Shown here: one piece after another, positions 14,888 through 21,955 of the stretch
Layout of the letters: each line of letters starts with the position of its first letter
Position numbering within the stretch: the stretch's first letter is position 1
Source: Candidatus Nitrosopumilus sp.
GTDB taxonomy: Archaea > Thermoproteota > Nitrososphaeria > Nitrososphaerales > Nitrosopumilaceae
Length of the DNA stretch: 37,413 bases
Direction: 5' to 3'
Assembly (NCBI GenBank): GCA_028335865.1
Contig: JAOKTA010000005.1
Span: 1-37,413, forward strand
Notes under the pieces: generated by a model
What the model was told of the DNA's origin: nothing
What the model saw: only the letters and a program-made list of their open reading frames with translations
The model's database searches: none
Translations under genes and position numbers: made by a program

Positions 14888-15508
14888 TTAATAATCCTCT
14901 AAAACCCAACCAGTTTTAATAATCTCTTGGTCTTCTTGTTCTCCGACACCTGTTGCATATCTCCAAATACACCTTGCATCTGTTTGCATACTTTCTTGTA
15001 TTTTCAATAAAGACTCTGTTTCAAAATTTAAATTTTTATCTGCAGTTCCGCACTCTTTGCAAAATTTACATTTTTGATCTAAACTAATTGGATTTATTTC
15101 AATTAAGGGATATGCACTACATGCCAATGGTTTATCTTTGTAAATTTTACATGGAAATCCTCCATGTGTTGATTTTTTACCACTATGCATATCTAAAAAA
15201 GGACAAGTATTACCATTATCTTCAATCCCCATTAATTGATACGCTAAAATTTTTGTGGGCATCTGATTTTTATTTTTAGAAACCCCTATCCTTGGTAAAA
15301 TTTTAATTTTAATTTTATTTAATTCTGCTAATTTTTCAATACTCTCTTTCTCTTCTGGTAAAATCAACACTCCAATTTTTCCAAATTGCTTAGTCGGGTA
15401 ATACTCTCTTTCAACACAGCACTGAGAACACTCATCAACACATCTAAACTCCATTAGATAATTTTGAATGCTATAGATAAAATTTCTTTTGGATTTTTTT
15501 AAAATCAT
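14888..15508 (-). CDS. YkgJ-type cysteine-cluster protein
   Basis: Putative zinc/iron-chelating protein of the YkgJ/CxxCxxCC family. Cysteines cluster near the N-terminus (CVDECSQCC) and in the second half (FPCKIYKDKPLACSAYPL, then CKFCKECG, then ARCIW). The 'CxIYxxRPxxCRxYP'-like segment is the family signature. Such proteins are suspected to bind Fe-S clusters or zinc; function is not established. Two ATG starts are possible, 15508 (206 aa) or 15454 (188 aa, just before the first cysteine cluster). It diverges from aIF1A across 47 bp. Confidence 0.85.
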   Translation of the reverse strand: MILKKSKRNFIYSIQNYLMEFRCVDECSQCCVEREYYPTKQFGKIGVLILPEEKESIEKLAELNKIKIKILPRIGVSKNKNQMPTKILAYQLMGIEDNGNTCPFLDMHSGKKSTHGGFPCKIYKDKPLACSAYPLIEINPISLDQKCKFCKECGTADKNLNFETESLLKIQESMQTDARCIWRYATGVGEQEDQEIIKTGWVLEDY

Positions 15509-15525
15509 CTTCTAAAAACCTCATC

Positions 15526-15536
15526 AGTTATATGGT
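15526..15536. promoter_or_regulatory. Single TATA-like element between divergent genes
   Basis: The only strongly TATA-like sequence (AGTTATATGG region) in this 47-bp divergent gap lies about 25 bp from both the YkgJ-type ATG (15508) and the aIF1A ATG (15556). It may serve both directions. Confidence 0.45.
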
Positions 15537-15555
15537 AACATGACTCATCAACATT

Positions 15556-15867
15556 ATGGGTAAGCGTCAAGTAAAAAATGAAAGTGCCTTAAAAGAAATT
15601 CGTCTTCCAGAAGAAGGTGAATTATTTGGTAGGGTATTGAAAATGATGGGTGGAGAAAATGTTATGATAAAATGTGATGATAATGTAACTAGAAGAGGAC
15701 GAATTAGAGGAAAATTAAAGAGACGAGTTTGGATTCGAGATAATGATATTGTAATTATTGCTCCCTGGGATTTTGATGCTACTGGACGTGGAGATATTGT
15801 TTGGAGATTTACCATACCTCAAGTACAATGGCTCAAAGACAATGAACACATTGCAAAAGATTTCTAA
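15556..15867 (+). CDS. eif1A: Translation initiation factor aIF1A
   Basis: Archaeal homologue of eIF1A/IF1, an OB-fold protein that binds the small-subunit A site during initiation. The 103-aa product has the core 'EGELFGRVLKMMGGENVMIK' and 'RRGRIRGKLKRRVWIRDNDI' and 'IIAPWDFDATGRGDIVWRF', all characteristic. The start ATG lies close to a TATA-like element, implying a leaderless message. It heads a plus-strand group of translation genes. Confidence 0.95.
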   Translation: MGKRQVKNESALKEIRLPEEGELFGRVLKMMGGENVMIKCDDNVTRRGRIRGKLKRRVWIRDNDIVIIAPWDFDATGRGDIVWRFTIPQVQWLKDNEHIAKDF

Positions 15868-15883
15868 TTTCTAGACACCTTAG

Positions 15884-15891
15884 TTAATATA
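15884..15891 (+). promoter_or_regulatory. TATA-like element for the cold-shock gene
   Basis: TTAATATA centred about 27 bp before the ATG at 15915. Confidence 0.5.
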
Positions 15892-15914
15892 GTGAATGTT
15901 TTGTTCCTGAAGGT

Positions 15915-16106
15915 ATGGAACAAGGTACAGTAAAATGGTTCAACCGTACTAAAGGCTTTGGTTTTATCGAAAGAGAAGGTGGCGAAGATATGTTCGTTCA
16001 CAAATCTGACGTTGATGGATTCATCAATGAAGGCGATAAAGTCGAGTTTGAAGTTGGTGAAGGTCAAAAAGGACCAGCCGCACAAAAAGTCAAAAAAGTA
16101 GAATAG
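15915..16106 (+). CDS. csp: Cold-shock protein (CspA family)
   Basis: A 63-residue cold-shock domain protein, an OB-fold that binds single-stranded RNA/DNA. Both RNP motifs are visible: RNP1-like 'KGFGFIERE' and RNP2-like 'DMFVHKSDV'. The N-terminal [15 protein letters not shown] is standard. Cold-shock domains of this bacterial type are rare in Archaea but known in Thaumarchaeota, likely acquired from bacteria (established for the group; inferred for this gene). A T-run at 16158-16165 could be its terminator. Confidence 0.96.
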   Translation: MEQGTVKWFNRTKGFGFIEREGGEDMFVHKSDVDGFINEGDKVEFEVGEGQKGPAAQKVKKVE

Positions 16107-16157
16107 ACATTTGAATTTTTAAATTAAGATTTCATCTATGTTTTCTTAAGCAGTCTA

Positions 16158-16165
16158 TTTTTTTT
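16158..16165 (+). terminator. Poly-T terminator after csp
   Basis: Eight consecutive T within a T-rich stretch about 50 bases after the csp stop, in the gap before tRNA-Tyr. Archaeal terminators are often simple T-tracts. Confidence 0.4.
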
Positions 16166-16176
16166 ATTTATTATTT

Positions 16177-16184
16177 AAAAAAAA
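16177..16184 (-). terminator. Poly-T terminator of tRNA-Tyr
   Basis: Eight A on the plus strand, read as TTTTTTTT on the minus strand three bases after the encoded CCA of tRNA-Tyr. Confidence 0.55.
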
Positions 16185-16187
16185 CTA

Positions 16188-16314
16188 TGGTCCCGCGGGG
16201 CGGAATTGAACCACCGACAACCCGGTTTCTGTATGCCTGATGGGCTGTGTTTCGTTTAGCCATCTAAAGCCAACATCTACAGCCAGGAGCTCTACCAGGC
16301 TGAGCTACCACGGG
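16188..16314 (-). tRNA. tRNA-Tyr (anticodon GTA), with 50-nt intron
   Basis: Read on the minus strand: acceptor CCCGTGG (from 16314) pairs with CCGCGGG (16198-16192) through one G-U, discriminator A at 16191 and an encoded CCA to 16188. D stem GCTC/GAGC. Anticodon stem CCTGG pairs with CCGGG after removing 50 nt; loop CTGTAGA with anticodon GTA at plus positions 16278-16280. T stem GGTGG/CCGCC with loop TTCAATT; variable loop TTGTC. The C1-G72 pair is the archaeal tRNA-Tyr identity feature. Exon CTGT pairs with intron ACAG, leaving three-base bulges at both splice sites, so the substrate for the splicing endonuclease is close to canonical. Confidence 0.95.
16227..16276 (-). other. tRNA-Tyr intron, position 37/38
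   Basis: Fifty nt between G37 and A38. The four-pair central helix CTGT/ACAG with flanking bulges AGA and AAA gives cleavage after the second base of each bulge. Inside the intron GATGG can pair with CCATC to form a hairpin. Confidence 0.85.
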
Positions 16315-16412
16315 ACAAAAAAAACAAAGATTACTACTCTTAAAAACTATGGTACTTTTTTAATTTCTATTTGATATATTACTAAATAGCATTAAACATT
16401 CTAAATGATATC

Positions 16413-17024
16413 ATGTCTGCTGACAATTTGTCTTATTCTGGCTATGCTTGTGCGCCGTATTTGCACAATCAGGATTCTCTTGAATTAAAGGACTCTTGGG
16501 TTAGTTCAAAAAATATTGAAAAATTATATTTTGTTACAGGTACGTTTTCAAGTGATAGTAAACCGTACTTTTCAACTTCTGCTAACCATTACCTACTAGC
16601 TAAATTCAAAAAAAACTCAATTGTAGAAAAAGAACTATCTAAACATGTTCAAGAACAAACTTCTTTTATTTTTAATATTAGGGATTATCTTTTTGAAAGG
16701 GAAGTTGAGGAAAAAACTAACTTTATTTCAATCTATTATCTTGAATATGCGGATGATAATGATGATTTATGTGAAATTGCTGGTTCGTTGCTAAAGAAAG
16801 AAAAAATTGAAATTGCAGGATTTGGAGATGTATCAACTACTTGCTCTATTCCTTCAAAATTTACATTCCCATATTCTGGAAATATGGTGACACTTGAAGT
16901 TGCAAGTGAAAAAAGTCATCAAAGTGTAAAAAAATACTGTGATCAAACTCAGCGTGATATTAATCGAAGAGGGTTTACATTAACTAGTTTTTTGAGCCTT
17001 TCAATCCTTGATATTCTAAAGTAG
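16413..17024 (+). CDS. Hypothetical protein (203 aa)
   Basis: Not recognised. The product is soluble, mixed alpha/beta and acidic, without membrane helices. Six cysteines are scattered without a clear metal-site spacing. The run 'YYLEYADDNDDLCEIAGSLL' and the region 'FTFPYSGNMVTLEVASEKSH' look like ordered domain segments. It starts with ATG at 16413, 98 bp from the divergent tRNA-Tyr, and ends 33 bp before aIF5A on the same strand, so it may be co-transcribed with aIF5A. Likely lineage-specific. Confidence 0.7.
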   Translation: MSADNLSYSGYACAPYLHNQDSLELKDSWVSSKNIEKLYFVTGTFSSDSKPYFSTSANHYLLAKFKKNSIVEKELSKHVQEQTSFIFNIRDYLFEREVEEKTNFISIYYLEYADDNDDLCEIAGSLLKKEKIEIAGFGDVSTTCSIPSKFTFPYSGNMVTLEVASEKSHQSVKKYCDQTQRDINRRGFTLTSFLSLSILDILK

Positions 17025-17057
17025 AATAGTTAAATATTCGAGCAAAAACTATTTTTC

Positions 17058-17471
17058 ATGAGTAAACCATCTGATTTAGGCTCTCTAAAAATTGGATCAT
17101 ACATTCTACTTCCACACACTGATCAACCTAGCGGTGAGGCATGTAGAATTATTGAATACGATACATCAAAACCTGGAAAACACGGTGCAGCAAAAGCCCG
17201 AATAGTTGGTCAAGGTATCTTTGATGGAAAAAATCGACCACATGTTGGCCCTGTGAGTATGCAAATTCACATTCCAATGATTAACAAGAAAGTTGGACAA
17301 ATTATTTCAATTAACGGTGACACCGTCCAAGTTATGGATGGTGAAACATTTGAAACCATAGATATTGCTATGATTGACGAATCAGTTAAAGGAAAATTGG
17401 AAAATGGACAAAATGTTGATTATTGGGTTGTAATGGAACATACCAAAATTATGTCTATCAAAAATAGTTAG
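17058..17471 (+). CDS. eif5A: Translation factor aIF5A
   Basis: Archaeal eIF5A homologue, 137 aa, which assists peptide-bond formation at difficult sequences. The hypusination loop is SKPGKHGAAKARI and the modified lysine should be Lys41. An SH3-like N-terminal domain is followed by an OB-fold C-terminal domain ('GQIISINGDTVQVMDGETFE'). The deoxyhypusine synthase is not in the window. The next gene downstream after the sRNA is dph6, another elongation-related modification gene. Confidence 0.96.
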   Translation: MSKPSDLGSLKIGSYILLPHTDQPSGEACRIIEYDTSKPGKHGAAKARIVGQGIFDGKNRPHVGPVSMQIHIPMINKKVGQIISINGDTVQVMDGETFETIDIAMIDESVKGKLENGQNVDYWVVMEHTKIMSIKNS

Positions 17472-17574
17472 GCTAATAATTTCACAAAAATATTTTCATT
17501 TATTTAATTACATAAATAATTATATTTTTATTTTAATCATAGCACTAAAATCACTGATATTTACAAATATTGTG

Positions 17575-17637
17575 GATGCTGATGATTGTTGGAAAAGCCG
17601 TCTGATTTGTGATGACGATTATGAGTATTGAAGCATC
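17575..17637 (+). ncRNA. C/D box sRNA, predicted guide for C34 of a CAU tRNA (elongator tRNA-Met)
   Basis: All elements of an archaeal C/D RNA are in order: terminal stem GATGC (17575-17579) with GCATC (17633-17637); box C TGATGA (17580-17585); D' guide region; box D' CTGA (17602-17605); three-base spacer; box C' GTGATGA (17609-17615); D guide region; box D TTGA (17628-17631, one change from CUGA). The D guide CGATTATGAGTA is complementary to TACTCATAATCG, which contains the anticodon loop CTCATAA. The base paired to the fifth nucleotide upstream of box D (G at 17623) is C34 of the CAU anticodon. Cm34 of elongator tRNA-Met guided by a C/D RNA is known in Pyrococcus and in animals. The D' guide (complement of TTGGAAAAGCCGT) is unassigned. 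Confidence 0.82.
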
Positions 17638-17670
17638 TCTTTCAATACATTTTAGAATTTTATTGAGCTG

Positions 17671-17677
17671 TTTTTTT
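17671..17677 (+). terminator. T-run after the C/D sRNA
   Basis: Seven consecutive T, 33 bases after the sRNA stem and just before the ATG of dph6; a possible sRNA terminator. Confidence 0.35.
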
Positions 17678-17685
17678 ATTAGATT

Positions 17686-18375
17686 ATGAAATTAGCTTGT
17701 CTTTTTTCTGGTGGAAAAGATAGTGCATATTCTATTCATACTGCTAAAAAACAAGGCCATGATGTTGTATGTTTATTGAGTATCTTTCCAAAATCTGATG
17801 AGAGCCATCTTTTACATCATCCCAATTTAGAATGGACTAAATTACAATCTGAATCTATGAATATTCCACAATTAACTGCTATCTCTAGTTCTGATGATAC
17901 TGATGATGAATTAATTATAATTGAGAATTTACTCCGACAAGCAAAAACCCAATTCCAAATTGATGGTTTACTTCATGGTGGAATTAAAAGCAAATTTCAA
18001 AAAAAACAATTTGAAACTTTATGTTTAAAATTAAATTTAATTCCAGTTGCTCCATTATGGGAACTTGAACCTGTAAAATATATGAATGATTTACTTGACT
18101 CTGGTTTTAATTTTATGATGACAACTGTATCTTCTGATGGGTTAGATGAACAATGGCTAGGAAAATTAATTTTAAAATCTGATATTGAACTTTTACATAA
18201 TCTATCTTCAAAATTTGGATTTAATTTAAATTTTGAGGGCGGCGAGGCTGAAACTTTTGTAATTAACTGTCCTCTATTTTCTAATCCAATTAAAATTAAT
18301 AAATTTGTAAAAAATTGGGATGGATATCGAGGAAGGTTTGAAATAGTGGATGCGGAATTAAATTACAATGCTTGA
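17686..18375 (+). CDS. dph6: Diphthine-ammonia ligase (Dph6-like PP-loop ATPase)
   Basis: Last step of diphthamide formation on elongation factor 2: amidation of diphthine using ATP and ammonium. The PP-loop ATPase motif is SGGKDS at residues 8-13. The family segments 'GLLHGGIKSKFQKKQFE' and 'FEGGEAETFVINCPLF' (the EGGEXET motif) are present. Length (229 aa) matches the archaeal form. The end overlaps the srp54 start by 8 bp, so the two are co-translated. Confidence 0.92.
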   Translation: MKLACLFSGGKDSAYSIHTAKKQGHDVVCLLSIFPKSDESHLLHHPNLEWTKLQSESMNIPQLTAISSSDDTDDELIIIENLLRQAKTQFQIDGLLHGGIKSKFQKKQFETLCLKLNLIPVAPLWELEPVKYMNDLLDSGFNFMMTTVSSDGLDEQWLGKLILKSDIELLHNLSSKFGFNLNFEGGEAETFVINCPLFSNPIKINKFVKNWDGYRGRFEIVDAELNYNA

Positions 18376-19693
18376 TGGATTAAAAACTGGATTGGGAGAT
18401 GCAATCAAAAAGATTCTCAAATCTTCTGGTATTGATGAAGAACTAATTAAAGATCTTTGTAAAGATGTTCAAAGAGCTCTATTAACTTCTGATGTGAATG
18501 TACGATTAGTCCTTGAAATTACAAAACGATTAGAGGAACGCTCATTAAATGAAACCCCACCTCCTGGTCTCTCGCGTAAAGATCACATTGTAAAAATTCT
18601 CTATGACGAACTCTCAAAATTACTTGGTAATGAATCTGATTTTAATTTTATACCTGGAAAACAAAATAAAATAATTTTATTGGGAATTCAAGGAAGTGGT
18701 AAAACCACCGTGGCCTCAAAACTTGCTAAATTTTTGACAGGTCAAGGGCAGAAAGTCGGTGTTGTAGGTGCTGATACTTATCGACCTGGTGCTCTAATCC
18801 AACTAAAAATGATGTGTGAAAAATCTGGTGTTGAAGTTTACGGTGAAGAAAATAATAAGGACTCTCCAAATATTGTAAAAAATGGTTTAAAGCATTTTGA
18901 AAGTCAATCTCTTGATGTAATTATAATTGATACTGCTGGTCGTCATAAAGAAGAACATGATTTACTTGAAGAGATGGGTAGAATTAACAAAGTTGCAGAA
19001 CCTGATTTGTGTTTACTTGTAATTGATGGTACTATCGGGCAGCAATGTTTCGCTCAAGCTGAAGCATTTCATAAAATCATTCCAGTTGGCGGTATAATCG
19101 TTTCAAAACTAGATAGTTCTGCAAAGGGTGGGGGTGCTCTTGCAGCATCCGCTGCAACTGGTGCACAAATAATGTACATTGGTACTGGTGAGAGAATTGA
19201 TGATTTAGAAAAATTTTCTCCAACTAGGTTTGTTGGTAGATTGCTTGGAATGGGTGATATTCAAGCTGTATTAGATTTAGCAAAAAGATTGGAGAATGAA
19301 GGTGATGATGTTAGAATGAAGCGAATTTCAAGTGGAAAAATGAATATGGATGATTTCTTTTATCAGTTGGAGGAAGTTACTAAAGTTGGTTCTTTGAAAG
19401 GACTTCTTGATAGCATGCCTGGAATGTCTGGTATGGTTAAAGAAGATCAAGTTGATCAAATGGAAGGTAGAGTTTCAAAATGGAGATACATAATTCAAAG
19501 CATGAATAAAGATGAAAAGGCAGATCCTGACTTACTTAATTCATCTAGAATTAAACGAATTGCACGTGGTTCTGGATGGCCTGAGAGTGAAGTTAAAGAA
19601 TTAGTTAAAAATTATAAAAATTCTAAGAATTTAATGAAGGCCTCAAAAGGTCGTCAAATGCAAGGCACTCTTAGAAAAATGGGATTAGGATAA
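18368..19693 (+). CDS. srp54: Signal recognition particle protein SRP54
   Basis: GTPase that recognises signal sequences and docks SRP on FtsY at the membrane. Order of domains: N domain (1-about 90), G domain with P-loop 'GIQGSGKTTVASKLAKFL', 'DTYRPGALIQL', 'DTAGRHKEEHDLL' and the specificity motif 'SKLDSSAKGGG', then the methionine-rich M domain (about 305-441) with 'GKMNMDDFFYQLEEV' and 'MPGMSGMVKEDQ' and an SRP-RNA-binding 'SSRIKRIARGSGWPESEV'. 441 aa is normal. Upstream overlap with dph6 is 8 bp; pus10 follows after 22 bp. Confidence 0.98.
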   Translation: MLDGLKTGLGDAIKKILKSSGIDEELIKDLCKDVQRALLTSDVNVRLVLEITKRLEERSLNETPPPGLSRKDHIVKILYDELSKLLGNESDFNFIPGKQNKIILLGIQGSGKTTVASKLAKFLTGQGQKVGVVGADTYRPGALIQLKMMCEKSGVEVYGEENNKDSPNIVKNGLKHFESQSLDVIIIDTAGRHKEEHDLLEEMGRINKVAEPDLCLLVIDGTIGQQCFAQAEAFHKIIPVGGIIVSKLDSSAKGGGALAASAATGAQIMYIGTGERIDDLEKFSPTRFVGRLLGMGDIQAVLDLAKRLENEGDDVRMKRISSGKMNMDDFFYQLEEVTKVGSLKGLLDSMPGMSGMVKEDQVDQMEGRVSKWRYIIQSMNKDEKADPDLLNSSRIKRIARGSGWPESEVKELVKNYKNSKNLMKASKGRQMQGTLRKMGLG

Positions 19694-19715
19694 TTTTCTA
19701 AGCCTATCTTTAAAA

Positions 19716-20858
19716 ATGTCTGAATATCAAAAAATTGTTCCTATCGCAAATGATATTTTAAAGAATCATGAATTATGTTGTCATTGTTTAGGCCGGTTGT
19801 TTTCTAAACAATTACATCTTTCTTCAAATAAACTTCTTGGTCAAAAATTAAAGAAAAATTTTCAATCTTCTCAAAAATGTTTCATTTGTAAGAATTTATT
19901 TGATAATCTAAATTATTTTTTAAAAATGATGATTGATTATACGTCTAATTATTCTTATCGCACATTTGGTATTGGGATTACTATTAAGCCCTCTATTATT
20001 GATAGAGATGATTACATTAGATCCAAATACAAGCTAGCCGGAACTGATAGTGTTAAAACTGATATTACAAAAGAACTGTGTAAATCTTTTTCTAAGAAAA
20101 CAAAAAAAGTTTTAGATTTTTTAGATCCTGAAATCCATTTTTTAATAAATTTTAAAAATGAATCTTGTGAATTATATTCCAAATCTATTACTTTTTCTGG
20201 AAGATATGTAAAGACCGTACGTGGAATTACTCAAAAACAAAAGTCTTGCATAAATTGTAATGGTGATGGGTGTAGAACTTGTCTACTTCATGGTATTTCT
20301 GAATTTACTAGTATTGAGGGAATAATTTCACTATATCTTTTTAAAAAATTTGGTGGCACTACTACAAAATTTACTTGGATTGGTGGTGAAGATAAATCTA
20401 GTCTTGTTCTAGGCACTGGTAGGCCCTTTTTTGTTAAACTCAACCATCCCAATAAACGAACATCAAAATTAACTTCAATTGATCTTGATTCTATTAAAAT
20501 TAAAAATTTAAAAATTATTGATAAATTTCCTCAAAAGCCTATTCTGTTTAGTTCTTCTATCGAGATTAAAATTTCTTCTAAAAGTACTATTGAGTCACAA
20601 TATCTAAAAACATTAAAAAATATTTGCAATGCCCCTGTTGTAGTTTATGAAACATCTGGAAAACGTTTCGAAAAGCAAATTTTCTCTCTAAGTTACAAAA
20701 AACACTCTTTGCATACTTTTTCTCTATTTATGAAAGTTGAAGGTGGATTACCCATACGACGACTAATTGAGGGTGGTGGTGTTTCTCCTAGTATCTCTGA
20801 CATTCTTAAATGCAAATGTACGTGTGAAGAATTTGATTTTCATGATATTGAGGTTTGA
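19716..20858 (+). CDS. pus10: tRNA pseudouridine synthase Pus10
   Basis: Makes pseudouridine 54/55 in the T loop of archaeal tRNAs. The 380-aa product has an N-terminal zinc site (CCHCLGR then CFIC, about residues 22-55), a THUMP-containing accessory region, a second cysteine pair set 'CINCNGDGCRTC', and the C-terminal catalytic domain with GGEDKSSLVLGTGRPFF. The Asp of GGED aligns with the catalytic Asp of pseudouridine synthases, while the Arg normally before Glu in the better known GRED form is Gly here. The end 'GGLPIRRLIEGGGVSPSISD' is typical. It follows srp54 closely. Confidence 0.9.
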   Translation: MSEYQKIVPIANDILKNHELCCHCLGRLFSKQLHLSSNKLLGQKLKKNFQSSQKCFICKNLFDNLNYFLKMMIDYTSNYSYRTFGIGITIKPSIIDRDDYIRSKYKLAGTDSVKTDITKELCKSFSKKTKKVLDFLDPEIHFLINFKNESCELYSKSITFSGRYVKTVRGITQKQKSCINCNGDGCRTCLLHGISEFTSIEGIISLYLFKKFGGTTTKFTWIGGEDKSSLVLGTGRPFFVKLNHPNKRTSKLTSIDLDSIKIKNLKIIDKFPQKPILFSSSIEIKISSKSTIESQYLKTLKNICNAPVVVYETSGKRFEKQIFSLSYKKHSLHTFSLFMKVEGGLPIRRLIEGGGVSPSISDILKCKCTCEEFDFHDIEV

Positions 20859-20896
20859 TCATAACAATTAACTACCCCGAAATTTTCTAAATTTAC

Positions 20897-20998
20897 ATGC
20901 CAATGAGAAAAACCGGTAAACATCAAAGACACGCTGATCAAAGAGAAAATAGACGTAAAGTCAAACATGCAAAACGCGGAAAGCCTAGATCTTCATAA
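20897..20998 (+). CDS. Very small basic protein (33 aa)
   Basis: An ATG-started frame of 33 codons in the gap between pus10 and the HEFLH-protein gene. It begins MPMRKTGKHQRH and ends KRGKPRSS; nearly half its residues are Lys, Arg or His. Composition is what one sees in small ribosome- or RNA-bound proteins. I do not recognise the family. The codon use (AGA, AAA, CAT) fits the neighbours. There is no strong TATA-like element, so expression could come by read-through from pus10, whose stop is 38 bp upstream. A second ATG two codons in is an alternative start. Confidence 0.5.
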   Translation: MPMRKTGKHQRHADQRENRRKVKHAKRGKPRSS

Positions 20999-21032
20999 AT
21001 CAACATTTTTACATTAAAATTACCTAGTTCTA

Positions 21033-21743
21033 GTGTTGGATCCTTTAGTACGTTTTAGAGATGCACATTCTAAGGGTCTAATTCCTGATGATATCTATGA
21101 TTTAACCCTAAAGCGTTTCCCCCTTGTTGTTGCTGGAATAAATAGAATTGAAAAAGCATCCGGAATTCAATATCCTGTTGCTTATGTTGAACCTTCGCTT
21201 GTACTTTCTTCGTCAAATTCAAATTCATATGAATATGGGATATTATTTGCCAGAACAATTCCTGTTATGTTTGAAGAAAAATTTCAAGTGGTGATTCAAA
21301 TCACTGCACCTTTAATCGCTTATGGATTAAAGGGAACAATTCATGCTATTTTGGCTCATGAATTTTTACATTTTTTAGAATTAGTAAGAAAAATTTCTAA
21401 AATGGAGTTAATTTCTGATGAAATTTCTGGAAATCTATTTGAAAATGTCTATAGTGATGAAACAAGATTATTTGAACCAAAAGCTGTTTTCAAAGACAGA
21501 GTATTATTGGATCATATTACAAAAAAATTTCCTGCTGGATTTCGTGATTACAAACTTGAAGATAAAACAATAAAATTTTGGGCTGATCGAGATTTGCCTA
21601 AATCCAATGTTTCTTTAGATACTAACAATGTAAAATTATCTGTTGAATCTTTGTCTAGAATAAAACTTGATTCTAAATTTATTTCAAAAATTGAGCAGTT
21701 AGAAGAAAAGAGCTCAAAAATTAACAAGAAAAAATTATATTAG
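21033..21743 (+). CDS. HEFLH-containing protein, possible metallopeptidase-like (236 aa)
   Basis: The central helix contains HEFLHFLEL at about 109-117, i.e. an HExxH zinc motif preceded by a hydrophobic/small-residue helix ('GTIHAILAHEFLHFLELV'), which is how zincin active sites look. A possible third ligand is the Glu-rich segment 'ISDEISGNLFENVYSDET' 20-30 residues later. I cannot assign a peptidase family and peptidase activity is unproven. No signal peptide or membrane helix is seen, so it would act in the cytoplasm. The start is GTG at 21033 or TTG at 21036. Lys-rich C-terminus. Confidence 0.75.
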   Translation: MLDPLVRFRDAHSKGLIPDDIYDLTLKRFPLVVAGINRIEKASGIQYPVAYVEPSLVLSSSNSNSYEYGILFARTIPVMFEEKFQVVIQITAPLIAYGLKGTIHAILAHEFLHFLELVRKISKMELISDEISGNLFENVYSDETRLFEPKAVFKDRVLLDHITKKFPAGFRDYKLEDKTIKFWADRDLPKSNVSLDTNNVKLSVESLSRIKLDSKFISKIEQLEEKSSKINKKKLY

Positions 21744-21769
21744 ATTTTAGTTATTTGGAATTTTTATTA

Positions 21770-21955
21770 TTATTGTTTAAATTCTGTTAATCCACATTTT
21801 CCACAGGTGTTTCTATCTTTATGTTCTGACATAGCTACTCCTTTACCGCATCTTGAACAGTTTTTCTTAAGTTTTGTTGTTTTATCTCCATCAATTTTAA
21901 AATATTGGTATACTTTTGGACTAGAACCTTTGCTGCCTTTCTTTTCTACAGGCAT
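21770..21955 (-). CDS. rps27ae: Ribosomal protein eS31 (S27ae)
   Basis: Zinc-ribbon small-subunit protein, 61 aa. Cysteines 33, 36, 51 and 54 (CSRCGKG and CGKCGL) form the C4 zinc site of S27ae. The N-terminus is a short basic extension without ubiquitin, as expected in archaea. It overlaps the eS24 stop by one base in the same operon, the standard archaeal arrangement. Confidence 0.95.
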   Translation of the reverse strand: MPVEKKGSKGSSPKVYQYFKIDGDKTTKLKKNCSRCGKGVAMSEHKDRNTCGKCGLTEFKQ

